Shown here piece by piece: positions 1 to 9,025 of a DNA stretch of 64,000 nucleotides (position 1 is its first letter; the number at the start of each line of letters is the position of its first letter). The DNA is from Hippasteria phrygiana (Eukaryota; Echinodermata; Asteroidea; Valvatida; Goniasteridae). Position numbers and translations under genes: made by a program. Below the pieces are notes generated by a model. The model worked only from the letters and a program-made list of their open reading frames with translations, searched no databases and was not told where the DNA came from. The DNA lies in the NCBI GenBank assembly GCA_037893225.1, contig JAZGUH010000413.1, positions 806,001 through 870,000 on the forward strand, given 5' to 3'.

Positions 1-106
1 GGTCTAAGGCGCCAGACTCAAGATGATAAATCTTCACTGATCACAGTGACATATTGGGTGTTCTGGTCTCCGCTTGGAGGCGTGGGTTCGAATCCCACTT
101 CTGACA
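1..106 (+). tRNA. tRNA-Leu(CAA), 5' truncated by window edge
   Basis: The 3' 106 nt of a CAA-class gene; the first 16 nt (acceptor 5' strand and start of the D arm) lie upstream of the window. Anticodon CAA, 38-nt intron, intact variable arm, T arm and TTCTGACA 3' end are present, followed by a T8 run. Confidence 0.9.
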
Positions 107-198
107 ACATTTTTTTTCTTGAACAAAAACAACCTGAAATAGTCAAGATCTATTCGTAGAGACTAAGCTATTCGTAGAGATTAAGCTATTCGTATCGT

Positions 199-321
199 GG
201 CAGAATGGCCAAGCGGTCCAAGGCGCCGGATTTTAGGTGATACATTTTTACTGATCGCAGTGTATATTAGGTGTTCTGGTCTCTCCATGCGCAGGCGTGG
301 GTTCGAATCCCACTTCTGACA
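199..321 (+). tRNA. tRNA-Leu-like, anticodon TTA, 2-nt variable-arm insertion
   Basis: Leu-type body with anticodon loop TTTTAG, giving anticodon TTA (complement of the UAA stop codon). The acceptor starts GGCAGAA, so base 2 is mismatched with A71. Two extra bases and a G-to-C change (TCTCCATGCGCAGG) disturb the long variable arm. The T arm is intact. Downstream only TTT is present before the next unit, so termination is weak. Probably not fully functional. Confidence 0.7.
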
Positions 322-384
322 ACCTCTATTTCAACAACTGAATTCATCAAGATCTATTGCTGTAAACTCTGCAGTACCTGTCGT

Positions 385-505
385 GTCAGAATGGCCGAGT
401 GGTCTAAGGCTCCAGACTTAAGGTGAGAAATCTTCACTAATTGCAGTGTATAATTGGTGTTCTGGTCTCCATGCGGAGGTGTGGGTTCGAATGCCACATC
501 TGACA
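385..505 (+). pseudogene. tRNA-Leu(TAA) class C, defective B box
   Basis: Anticodon stem CCAGA/TCTGG with loop CTTAAG gives anticodon TAA. Two fixed defects mark the class: the T-arm 3' strand reads GCCAC, so the conserved G53-C61 pair and the C that ends the B box are lost, and the 3' acceptor strand begins ATCTGAC, giving an A7-A66 mismatch. Base 26 is T rather than G. No run of four T lies between this unit and the next, so it lacks its own Pol III terminator. Likely a passenger pseudogene homogenised with the array. Confidence 0.75.
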
Positions 506-538
506 ACCTTTACTTTAACACAAGTAACCAGAAATCAT

Positions 539-549
539 CAAGATCTATT
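539..549 (+). promoter_or_regulatory. Conserved upstream element at -37 (example for the CAA gene at 576)
   Basis: CAAGATCTATT starts 37 nt before the first base of the gene. The same block sits at -37 in the three main spacer types even though the sequence between it and the gene differs (GCTGTAAACTC... versus CCTAGAGACTAAG...). The distance suits an upstream TFIIIB/TBP contact, which is inference. CAA-G and neighbouring units have the variant CAAGAGCTATT; TAA-H units have CAAGATATATT at -40. Confidence 0.55.
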
Positions 550-575
550 GCTGTAAACTCTCAAGTATTTGTCGT

Positions 576-697
576 GTCAGAATGGCCGAGCGGTCTAAGG
601 CGCCAGACTCAAGATGATAAATCTTCACTGATCACAGTGACATATTGGGTGTTCTGGTCTCCGCATGGAGGCGTGGGTTCGAATCCCACTTCTGACA
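576..697 (+). tRNA. tRNA-Leu(CAA), intron-containing, representative intact copy
   Basis: Decodes leucine UUG codons. Acceptor GTCAGAA (576-582) pairs fully with TTCTGAC (690-696), with discriminator A697. The D arm with A box TGGCCGAGCGG follows. Anticodon stem CCAGA (603-607) pairs with TCTGG (653-657); the anticodon CAA is 610-612 and G37 is 613. The intron is 614-651 (38 nt), in the standard eukaryotic position after base 37, and contains a TCACTG/CAGTGA hairpin and a TTG that can pair with the anticodon. The long variable arm is CTCC-GCAT-GGAG. T arm GTGGG-TTCGAAT-CCCAC gives an intact B box. The CCA end is not encoded, as expected in eukaryotes. A T8 terminator follows. This is the typical form of about 104 units. 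Confidence 0.96.
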
Positions 698-700
698 ACA

Positions 701-708
701 TTTTTTTT
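701..708 (+). terminator. Pol III terminator T8 (example)
   Basis: Eight T residues begin 4 nt after the 3' end of the CAA gene at 576-697. Nearly every CAA gene has the same T7-T9 run in this position (for example T9 after the gene ending at 5429). Pol III ends at runs of four or more T on the non-template strand, so CAA genes have strong terminators. Confidence 0.85.
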
Positions 709-771
709 CTTGAACAAAAACAACCTGAAATAGTCAAGATCTATTCCTAGAGACTAAGTTATTCGTATCGT

Positions 772-892
772 GTCAAAATGGCCAAGCGGTCCAAGGCGCC
801 GGATTTAAGATGATACATTTTCACTGATCGCAGTGTATATTAGGTGTTCTGGTCTCCATTCGGAGGCGTGGGTTCGAATCCCACTTCTGACA
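772..892 (+). tRNA. tRNA-Leu(TAA) class D, one acceptor mismatch
   Basis: Anticodon stem CCGGA and loop TTTAAG give anticodon TAA, reading leucine UUA. The stem pairs with TCTGG through one G-T wobble. The intron is 37 nt and ends in TATATTAGGTG, whose TTA is the exact complement of the anticodon. The acceptor is GTCAAAA instead of GTCAGAA, placing A5 opposite C68. A T4 run follows. Intact-acceptor copies of the class occur elsewhere (8905, 13696, 17713). Confidence 0.8.
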
Positions 893-1151
893 ACCTATAT
901 TTTAACAACTGAATTCATCAAGATCTATTGCTGTAAACTCTGCAGCACGTGTCTTGTTAGAATGGCCGAGCGGTCTAAGGCGCCAGACTCAAGGTGATAA
1001 ATCTTCACTGATCACAGTGACATATTGGGTGTTCTGGTCTCCGTGTGGAGGCGTGGGTTCGAATCCCACTTCTGACAACATTTTTTTTCTTGAACAAAAA
1101 CAACCTGAAATAGTCAAGATCTATTCCTAGAGACTAAGCTATTCGTTTCGT

Positions 1152-1273
1152 ATCAGAATGGACAAAGCGGTCTAAGGCGCCGGATTTTAGGTGATACATT
1201 TTTACTGATCGCAGTGTATATTAGGTGTTCTGGTCTCCATGCGGAGGCGTGGGTTCGAATCCCACTTCTGACA
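1152..1273 (+). tRNA. tRNA-Leu-like, anticodon TTA, D-arm insertion
   Basis: TTA-class unit starting ATCAGAA, so A1 faces C72. The D arm reads GGACAAAGCGG, one base longer than the usual GGCCAAGCGG, which disturbs the A box. The rest, including the T arm, is intact and a T6 run follows. Probably inactive. Confidence 0.6.
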
Positions 1274-1723
1274 ACCTCTTTTTTAACAACTGAATTCATC
1301 AAGATCTATTGCTGTAAACTCTGCAGTACCTGTCGTGTCAGAATGACCGAGCGGTCTAAGGCTCCAGACTTAAGGTGAGAAATCTTCACTGATTGCAGTG
1401 TATAATTGGTGTTCTGGTCTCCATGCGGAGGCGTGGGTTCGAATGCCACATCTGACAACCTTTACTTTAACACAAGTAACCAGAAATCATCAAGATCTAT
1501 TGCTGTAAACTCTGCAGCACGTGTCGTGTTAGAATGGCCGAGCGGTCTAAGGCGCCAGACTCAAGGTGATAAATCTTCACTGATCACAGTGACATATTGG
1601 GTGTTCTGGTCTCCGTATGGAGGCGTGGGTTCGAATCCCACTTCTGACAACATTTTTTTTCTTGAACAAAAACAACCTGAAATAGTCAAGATCTATTCCT
1701 AGAGACTAAGCTATTCGTATCGT

Positions 1724-1844
1724 GTCAGAATGGCCAAGCGGTCCAAGGCGCCGGACTTAAGGTGATAAATCTTCACTGATCGCAGTGTATATTAGGTTTT
1801 CTGGTCTCCATGCGGAGGCGTGGGTTCGAATCCCACTTCTGACA
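1724..1844 (+). tRNA. tRNA-Leu(TAA) class E
   Basis: Acceptor GTCAGAA is fully paired with TTCTGAC. Anticodon stem CCGGA, loop CTTAAG, anticodon TAA. The intron keeps TTA (TATATTAGG) complementary to the anticodon. The variable and T arms are intact. The 3' flank CTTTATTTC has only three consecutive T here, so termination may be weak; the class E copies at 24054, 35608 and 36941 have TTTT. Confidence 0.85.
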
Positions 1845-1907
1845 ACCTTTATTTCAACAACTGAATTCATCAAGAGCTGTTGCTGTAAACTCTGCATTAC
1901 GTGTCCT

Positions 1908-2029
1908 GTCAGAATGGCCGAGCGGTCTAAGGCGCCAGACTCAAGGTGATAAATCTTCACTGATCACAGTGACGTATTGGGTGTTCTGGTCTCCGTATGG
2001 AGGCGTGGGTTCGAATCCCACTTCTGATA
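1908..2029 (+). tRNA. tRNA-Leu(CAA), 3' acceptor base changed
   Basis: CAA gene whose 3' acceptor strand reads TTCTGAT, so G1 pairs with T72 as a wobble. The flank is ACCTATATTTTAAC with T4 rather than T8, because the spacer downstream is of the type normally found after TAA units. This suggests an exchange inside the 3' end. Confidence 0.8.
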
Positions 2030-2092
2030 ACCTATATTTTAACACCTGAAATCTTCAAGATCTATTGTTGTAAACTCTGCAGTATGTGTCGT

Positions 2093-2212
2093 GTTAGAAT
2101 GGCCGAGCGGTCTGAGGCGCCAGATATAATTGATAAATATACACTGATCGCAGTGTATAATGGGTGTTCTGGTCTCCGTACGGAGGTGTGGGTTCGAATC
2201 CGGCTTCCGTTA
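2093..2212 (+). pseudogene. tRNA-Leu(TAA) class I, A33 and altered 3' end
   Basis: The anticodon loop reads TATAAT, so the universal T33 is A and base 37 is T. The 3' end is CGGCTTCCGTTA, leaving several T-stem and acceptor mismatches. Its intron has the longest hairpin in the window: TATACACTG paired with CAGTGTATA over 9 bp around an ATCG loop. Found once per 1890-bp unit (2093, 3983, 5874, 7764). Probably a pseudogene. Confidence 0.7.
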
Positions 2213-2275
2213 ACCATTATTTTAACACCTGAATTCATCAAGATCTATTGCTGTAAACTCTGCAGTACGTGTCGT

Positions 2276-2396
2276 GTCAGAATGGCCAAGCGGTCTAAGG
2301 CTCCAGACTTAAGGTGAGAAATCTTCACTGATCGCAGTGTATAATTGGTGTTCTGGCTTCCATACGGAGGCGTGGGTTCGAATGCCACTTCTGACA
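2276..2396 (+). pseudogene. tRNA-Leu(TAA) class C variant
   Basis: Class C unit with the GCCAC T-stem defect but a normal TTCTGACA 3' end, so the acceptor stem is fully paired. The variable arm starts GCTTCCATAC instead of GTCTCCATGC. Confidence 0.7.
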
Positions 2397-2662
2397 ACCT
2401 TTACTTTAACACAAGTAACCAGAAATCATCAAGATCTATTGCTGTAAACTCTCAAGTATTTGTCGTGTCAGAATGGCCGAGCGGTCTAAGGCGCCAGACT
2501 CAAGGTGATAAATCTTCACGGATCACAGTGACATATTGGGTGTTCTGGTCTCCGCATGGAGGCGTGGGTTCGAATCCCACTTCTGACAACATTTTTTTTC
2601 TTGAACAAAAACAACCTGAAATAGTCAAGATCTATTCCTAGAGACTAAGCTATTCGTATCGT

Positions 2663-2783
2663 GGCAGAATAGCCAAGCGGTCCAAGGCGCCGGATTTTAG
2701 GTGATACATTTTTACTGATCGCAGTGTATATTAGGTGTTCTGGTCTCCATGCGGAGGCGTGGGTTCGAATCCCACTTCTGACA
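2663..2783 (+). tRNA. tRNA-Leu-like, anticodon TTA, G9-to-A
   Basis: TTA-class unit with acceptor GGCAGAA (base 2 mismatch) and TAGCC instead of TGGCC after the acceptor, altering the start of the A box. T arm intact; T6 follows. The same lesion is kept in the unit copies at 4553 and 6444 but not at 8334. Confidence 0.6.
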
Positions 2784-3037
2784 ACCTCTTTTTTAACAAC
2801 TGAATTCATCAAGATCTATTGCTGTAAACTCTGCAGTACCTGTCGTGTCAGAATGACCGAGCTGTCTAAGGCTCCAGACTTAAGGTGAGAAATCTTCACT
2901 GATTGCAGTGTATAATTGGTGTTCTGGTCTCCATGCGGAGGCGTGGGTTCGAATGCCACATCTGACAACCTTTACTTTAACACAAGTAACCAGAAATCAT
3001 CAAGATCTATTGCTGTAAACTCTGCAGCACGTGTCGT

Positions 3038-3159
3038 GTTAGAATGGCCGAGCGGTCTAAGGCGCCAGACTCAAGATGATAAATCTTCACTGATCACAGT
3101 GACATATTGGGTGTTCTGGTCTCCGTATGGAGGCGTGGGTTCCAATCCCACTTCTGACA
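3038..3159 (+). tRNA. tRNA-Leu(CAA), T-loop base 57 changed
   Basis: CAA gene with T loop TTCCAAT in place of TTCGAAT, so the purine at position 57 of the B box is lost. The acceptor starts GTTAGAA, giving a T-G wobble at pair 3-70. The same T-loop change is repeated at 4928 and 6819. Function is uncertain. Confidence 0.7.
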
Positions 3160-3233
3160 ACATTTTTTTTCTTGAACAAAAACAACCTGAAATAGTCAAG
3201 ATCTATTCCTAGAGACTAAGTCATTCGTATCGT

Positions 3234-3354
3234 GTCAAAATGGCCAAGCGGTCCAAGGCGCCGGATTTCAGATGATACATTTTTACTGATCGCAGTGTAT
3301 ATTAGGTGTTCTGGTCTCCATGCGGAGGCGTGGGTTCAAATCCCACTTCTGACA
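3234..3354 (+). tRNA. tRNA-Leu-like, anticodon TCA (opal-type)
   Basis: The anticodon loop is TTTCAG after stem CCGGA, giving anticodon TCA, the complement of the UGA stop codon. It differs from class D at position 35 (A to C). The intron still ends TATATTAGGTG, matching a TAA anticodon. The acceptor is GTCAAAA (mismatch at base 5); the T loop is TTCAAAT. Repeated at 5124 (acceptor GTCAGAA, intact) and 7015. Not tRNA-Sec, since the acceptor and T stems are the ordinary 7 and 5 bp. Confidence 0.7.
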
Positions 3355-3613
3355 ACCTATATTTTAACAACTGAATTCATCAAGATCTATTGCTATAAAC
3401 TCTGCAGCACGTGTCGTGTTAGAATGGCCGAGCGGTCTAAGGCGCCAGACTCAAGGTGATAAATCTTCACTGATCACAGTGACATATTGGGTGTTCTGGT
3501 CTCCGTATGGAGGCGTGGGTTCGAATCCCACTTCTGACAACATTTTTTTTCTTGAACAAAAACAACCTGAAATAGTCAAGATCTATTCCTAGAGACTAAG
3601 CTATTCGTATCGT

Positions 3614-5504
3614 GTCAGAATGGCCAAGCGGTCCAAGGCGCCGGACTTAAGGTGATAAATCTTCACTGATCGCAGTGTATATTAGGTTTTCTGGTCTCCA
3701 TGCGGAGGCGTGGGTTCGAATCCCACTTCTGACAACCTTTATTTCAACAACTGAATTCATCAAGAGCTGTTGCTGTAAACTCTGCATTACGTGTCCTGTC
3801 AGAATGGCCGAGCGGTCTAAGGCGCCAGACTCAAGGTGATAAATCTTCACTGATCACAGTGACGTATTGGGTGTTCTGGTCTCCGTATGGAGGCGTGGGT
3901 TCGAATCCCACTTCTGATAACCTATATTTTAACACCTGAAATCTTCAAGATCTATTGCTGTAAACTCTGCAGTATGTGTCGTGTTAGAATGGCCGAGCGG
4001 TCTGAGGCGCCCGATATAATTGATAAATATACACTGATCGCAGTGTATAATGGGTGTTCTGGTCTCCGTACGGAGGTGTGGGTTCGAATCCGGCTTCCGT
4101 TAACCATTATTTTAACACCTGAATTCATCAAGATCTATTGCTGTAAACTCTGCAGTACGTGTCGTGTCAGAATGGCCAAGCGGTCTAAGGCTCCAGACTT
4201 AAGGTGAGAAATCTTCACTGATCGCAGTGTATAATTGGTGTTCTGGCTTCCATACGGAGGCGTGGGTTCGAATGCCACTTCTGACAACCTTTACTTTAAC
4301 ACAAGTAACCAGAAATCATCAAGATCTATTGCTGTAAACTCTCAAGTATTTGTCGTGTCAGAATGGCCGAGCGGTCTAAGGCGCCAGACTCAAGGTGATA
4401 AATCTTCACGGATCACAGTGACATATTGGGTGTTCTGGTCTCCGCCTGGAGGCGTGGGTTCGAATCCCACTTCTGACAACATTTTTTTTCTTGATCAAAA
4501 ACAACCTGAAATAGTCAAGATCTATTCCTAGAGACTAAGCTATTCGTATCGTGGCAGAATAGCCAAGCGGTCCAAGGCGCCGGATTTTAGGTGATACATT
4601 TTTACTGATCGCAGTGTATATTAGGTGTTCTGGTCTCCATGCGGAGGCGTGGGTTCGAATCCCACTTCTGACAACCTCTTTTTTAACAACTGAATTCATC
4701 AAGATCTATTGCTGTAAACTCTGCAGTACCTGTCGTGTCAGAATGACCGAGCGGTCTAAGGCTCCAGACTTAAGGTGAGAAATCTTCACTGATTGCAGTG
4801 TATAATTGGTGTTCTGGTCTCCATGCGGAGGCGTGGGTTCGAATGCCACATCTGACAACCTTTACTTTAACACAAGTAACCAGAAATCATCAAGATCTAT
4901 TGCTGTAAACTCTGCAGCACGTGTCGTGTTAGAATGGCCGAGCGGTCTAAGGCGCCAGACTCAAGATGATAAATCTTCACTGATCACAGTGACATATTGG
5001 GTGTTCTGGTCTCCGTATGGAGGCGTGGGTTCCAATCCCACTTCTGACAACATTTTTTTTCTTGAACAAAAACAACCTGAAATAGTCAAGATCTATTCCT
5101 AGAGACTAAGTCATTCGTATCGTGTCAGAATGGCCAAGCGGTCCAAGGCGCCGGATTTCAGATGATACATTTTTACTGATCGCAGTGTATATTAGGTGTT
5201 CTGGTCTCCATGCGGAGGCGTGGGTTCAAATCCCACTTCTGACAACCTATATTTTAACAACTGAATTCATCAAGATCTATTGCTATAAACTCTGCAGCAC
5301 GTGTCGTGTTAGAATGGCCGAGCGGTCTAAGGCGCCAGACTCAAGGTGATAAATCTTCACTGATCACAGTGACATATTGGGTGTTCTGGTCTCCGTATGG
5401 AGGCGTGGGTTCGAATCCCACTTCTGACAACATTTTTTTTTCTTGAACAAAAACAACCTGAAATAGTCAAGATCTATTCCTAGAGACTAAGCTATTCGTA
5501 TCGT
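3614..5504 (+). repeat. 1890-bp higher-order unit, copy 2
   Basis: Units: TAA-E 3614-3734, CAA 3798-3919, TAA-I 3983-4102 (stem CCCGA), TAA-C 4166-4286, CAA 4357-4478, TTA 4553-4673, TAA-C 4737-4857, CAA 4928-5049, TCA 5124-5244, CAA 5308-5429. One base longer than the other copies because the last T8 run is T9. Confidence 0.93.
5124..5244 (+). tRNA. tRNA-Leu-like, anticodon TCA, acceptor intact
   Basis: Best preserved of the three TCA units. Acceptor GTCAGAA pairs fully with TTCTGAC and the D arm is normal. The T arm pairs, with loop TTCAAAT keeping a purine at 57 and A58. A T4 run follows. If charged by leucyl-tRNA synthetase it would read UGA as leucine; this is inference from the anticodon alone. 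Confidence 0.65.
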
Positions 5505-7394
5505 GTCAGAATGGCCAAGCGGTCCAAGGCGCCGGACTTAAGGTGATAAATCTTCACTGATCGCAGTGTATATTAGGTTTTCTGGTCTCCATGCGGAGGC
5601 GTGGGTTCGAATCCCACTTCTGACAACCTTTATTTCAACAACTGAATTCATCAAGAGCTGTTGCTGTAAACTCTGCATTACGTGTCCTGTCAGAATGGCC
5701 GAGCGGTCTAAGGCGCCAGACTCAAGGTGATAAATCTTCACTGATCACAGTGACGTATTGGGTGTTCTGGTCTCCGTATGGAGGCGTGGGTTCGAATCCC
5801 ACTTCTGATAACCTATATTTTAACACCTGAAATCTTCAAGATCTATTGCTGTAAACTCTGCAGTATGTGTCGTGTTAGAATGGCCGAGCGGTCTGAGGCG
5901 CCCGATATAATTGATAAATATACACTGATCGCAGTGTATAATGGGTGTTCTGGTCTCCGTACGGAGGTGTGGGTTCGAATCCGGCTTCCGTTAACCATTA
6001 TTTTAACACCTGAATTCATCAAGATCTATTGCTGTAAACTCTGCAGTACGTGTCGTGTCAGAATGGCCAAGCGGTCTAAGGCTCCAGACTTAAGGTGAGA
6101 AATCTTCACTGATCGCAGTGTATAATTGGTGTTCTGGCTTCCATACGGAGGCGTGGGTTCGAATGCCACTTCTGACAACCTTTACTTTAACACAAGTAAC
6201 CAGAAATCATCAAGATCTATTGCTGTAAACTCTCAAGTATTTGTCGTGTCAGAATGGCCGAGCGGTCTAAGGCGCCAGACTCAAGGTGATAAATCTTCAC
6301 GGATCACAGTGACATATTGGGTGTTCTGGTCTCCGCCTGGAGGCGTGGGTTCGAATCCCACTTCTGACAACATTTTTTTTCTTGAACAAAAACAACCTGA
6401 AATAGTCAAGATCTATTCCTAGAGACTAAGCTATTCGTATCGTGGCAGAATAGCCAAGCGGTCCAAGGCGCCGGATTTTAGGTGATACATTTTTACTGAT
6501 CGCAGTGTATATTAGGTGTTCTGGTCTCCATGCGGAGGCGTGGGTTCGAATCCCACTTCTGACAACCTCTTTTTTAACAACTGAATTCATCAAGATCTAT
6601 TGCTGTAAACTCTGCAGTACCTGTCGTGTCAGAATGACCGAGCGGTCTAAGGCTCCAGACTTAAGGTGAGAAATCTTCACTGATTGCAGTGTATAATTGG
6701 TGTTCTGGTCTCCATGCGGAGGCGTGGGTTCGAATGCCACATCTGACAACCTTTACTTTAACACAAGTAACCAGAAATCATCAAGATCTATTGCTGTAAA
6801 CTCTGCAGCACGTGTCGTGTTAGAATGGCCGAGCGGTCTAAGGCGCCAGACTCAAGATGATAAATCTTCACTGATCACAGTGACATATTGGGTGTTCTGG
6901 TCTCCGTATGGAGGCGTGGGTTCCAATCCCACTTCTGACAACATTTTTTTTCTTGAACAAAAACAACCTGAAATAGTCAAGATCTATTCCTAGAGACTAA
7001 GTCATTCGTATCGTGTCAAAATGGCCAAGCGGTCCAAGGCGCCGGATTTCAGATGATACATTTTTACTGATCGCAGTGTATATTAGGTGTTCTGGTCTCC
7101 ATGCGGAGGCGTGGGTTCAAATCCCACTTCTGACAACCTATATTTTAACAACTGAATTCATCAAGATCTATTGCTATAAACTCTGCAGCACGTGTCGTGT
7201 TAGAATGGCCGAGCGGTCTAAGGCGCCAGACTCAAGGTGATAAATCTTCACTGATCACAGTGACATATTGGGTGTTCTGGTCTCCGTATGGAGGCGTGGG
7301 TTCGAATCCCACTTCTGACAACATTTTTTTTCTTGAACAAAAACAACCTGAAATAGTCAAGATCTATTCCTAGAGACTAAGCTATTCGTATCGT
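5505..7394 (+). repeat. 1890-bp higher-order unit, copy 3
   Basis: Units: TAA-E 5505-5625, CAA 5689-5810, TAA-I 5874-5993, TAA-C 6057-6177, CAA 6248-6369, TTA 6444-6564, TAA-C 6628-6748, CAA 6819-6940, TCA 7015-7135, CAA 7199-7320. Shares CCCGA in TAA-I with copy 2 and the CCTGG variable-arm change in the CAA unit at 6248 with that at 4357. Confidence 0.93.
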
Positions 7395-8638
7395 GTCAGA
7401 ATGGCCAAGCGGTCCAAGGCGCCGGACTTAAGGTGATAAATCTTCACTGATCGCAGTGTATATTAGGTTTTCTGGTCTCCATGCGGAGGCGTGGGTTCGA
7501 ATCCCACTTCTGACAACCTTTATTTCAACAACTGAATTCATCAAGAGCTGTTGCTGTAAACTCTGCATTACGTGTCCTGTCAGAATGGCCGAGCGGTCTA
7601 AGGCGCCAGACTCAAGGTGATAAATCTTCACTGATCACAGTGACGTATTGGGTGTTCTGGTCTCCGTATGGAGGCGTGGGTTCGAATCCCACTTCTGATA
7701 ACCTATATTTTAACACCTGAAATCTTCAAGATCTATTGCTGTAAACTCTGCAGTATGTGTCGTGTTAGAATGGCCGAGCGGTCTGAGGCGCCAGATATAA
7801 TTGATAAATATACACTGATCGCAGTGTATAATGGGTGTTCTGGTCTCCGTACGGAGGTGTGGGTTCGAATCCGGCTTCCGTTAACCATTATTTTAACACC
7901 TGAATTCATCAAGATCTATTGCTGTAAACTCTGCAGTACGTGTCGTGTCAGAATGGCCAAGCGGTCTAAGGCTCCAGACTTAAGGTGAGAAATCTTCACT
8001 GATCGCAGTGTATAATTGGTATTCTGGCTTCCATACGGAGGCGTGGGTTCGAATGCCACTTCTGACAACCTTTACTTTAACACAAGTAACCAGAAATCAT
8101 CAAGATCTATTGCTGTAAACTCTCAAGTATTTGTCGTGTCAGAATGGCCGAGCGGTCTAAGGCGCCAGACTCAAGGTGATAAATCTTCACGGATCACAGT
8201 GACATATTGGGTGTTCTGGTCTCCGCATGGAGGCGTGGGTTCGAATCCCACTTCTGACAACATTTTTTTTCTTGAACAAAAACAACCTGAAATAGTCAAG
8301 ATCTATTCCTAGAGACTAAGCTATTCGTATCGTGGCAGAATGGCCAAGCGGTCCAAGGCGCCGGATTTTAGGTGATACATTTTTACTGATCGCAGTGTAT
8401 ATTAGGTGTTCTGGTCTCCATGCGGAGGCGTGGGTTCGAATCCCACTTCTGACAACCTCTATTTCAACAACTGAATTCATCAAGATCTATTGCTGTAAAC
8501 TCTGCAGTACCTGTCGTGTCAGAATGGCCGAGCGGTCTAAGGCTCCAGACTTAAGGTGAGAAATCTTCACTGATTGCAGTGTATAATTGGTGTTCTGGTC
8601 TCCATGCGGAGGCGTGGGTTCGATTGCCACATCTGACA
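7395..8638 (+). repeat. 1890-bp higher-order unit, copy 4 (first 7 units)
   Basis: Units: TAA-E 7395-7515, CAA 7579-7700, TAA-I 7764-7883, TAA-C 7947-8067, CAA 8138-8259, TTA 8334-8454, TAA-C 8518-8638. From the TTA unit onward the sequence switches to the type seen in the 969-bp unit (GGCAGAATGG acceptor, CTCTATTTC flank, TTCGATT T loop), so an exchange junction lies near 8260-8334. Confidence 0.9.
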
Positions 8639-8904
8639 ACCTTTACTTTAACACAAGTAACCAGAAATCATCAAGATCTATTGCTGTAAACTCTCAAGTA
8701 TTTGTCGTGTCAGAATGGCCGAGCGGTCTAAGGCGCCAGACTCAAGGTGATAAATCTTCACTGATCACAGTGACATATTGGGTGTTCTGCTCTCCGCTTG
8801 GAGGCGTGGGTTCGAATCCCACTTCTGACAACATTTTTTTTCTTGAACAAAAACAACCTGAAATAGTCAAGATCTATTCCTAGAGACTAAGTTATTCGTA
8901 TCGT

Positions 8905-9025
8905 GTCAGAATGGCCAAGCGGTCCAAGGCGCCGGATTTAAGATGATACATTTTCACTGATCGCAGTGTATATTAGGTGTTCTGGTCTCCATGCGGAGGC
9001 GTGGGTTCGAATCCCACTTCTGACA
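8905..9025 (+). tRNA. tRNA-Leu(TAA) class D, intact acceptor
   Basis: Acceptor GTCAGAA/TTCTGAC fully paired, A73 present, A box TGGCCAAGCGG, anticodon TAA, intron with TTA complementary to the anticodon and a CACTG/CAGTG hairpin, intact variable and T arms, T4 downstream. A good candidate functional tRNA-Leu for UUA. Near-identical copies: 13696, 17713, 18682, 20026, 20995, 21964, 28426, 32179, 34275. Confidence 0.88.

Larger units (their letters stand above)
1..1723 (+). repeat. tRNA-Leu array, leader block (9 units)
   Basis: Head-to-tail tRNA-Leu units, all + strand. Units in order: CAA 1-106 (5' end outside the window), TTA 199-321, TAA-C 385-505, CAA 576-697, TAA-D 772-892, CAA 956-1077, TTA 1152-1273, TAA-C 1337-1457, CAA 1528-1649. 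From about 199 to 900 this block matches 16171-16870 at a constant offset of 15972, including the rare ATTC variable-loop variant in the TAA-D unit, so the two regions are recent duplicates. The spacer at 107-198 carries an extra 18-bp direct repeat. Confidence 0.93.
1724..3613 (+). repeat. 1890-bp higher-order unit, copy 1 (10 tRNA units)
   Basis: Units in order: TAA-E 1724-1844, CAA 1908-2029, TAA-I 2093-2212, TAA-C 2276-2396, CAA 2467-2588, TTA 2663-2783, TAA-C 2847-2967, CAA 3038-3159, TCA 3234-3354, CAA 3418-3539. The same order and spacings recur at 3614, 5505 and 7395. The copies differ by only a few bases, so the amplification is recent. Confidence 0.93.

Noticed and set aside
454..750. 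Recurrent open frames of 67-119 codons across the array (MVFWSP..., MSEWPSG..., MEAWVR..., MKIYHLESG...)
   Set aside because: They are translations of tRNA exons, introns and spacers; the peptides WPSGLRRQTQ and MAERSKAPD are the A-box/anticodon arm read in different frames. They repeat with the tRNA period and have no independent codon signal.
3234..3354. tRNA-Sec because of the TCA anticodon
   Set aside because: The acceptor and T stems are 7 and 5 bp and the rest of the sequence is Leu-type; tRNA-Sec has longer acceptor/T geometry and no such intron.
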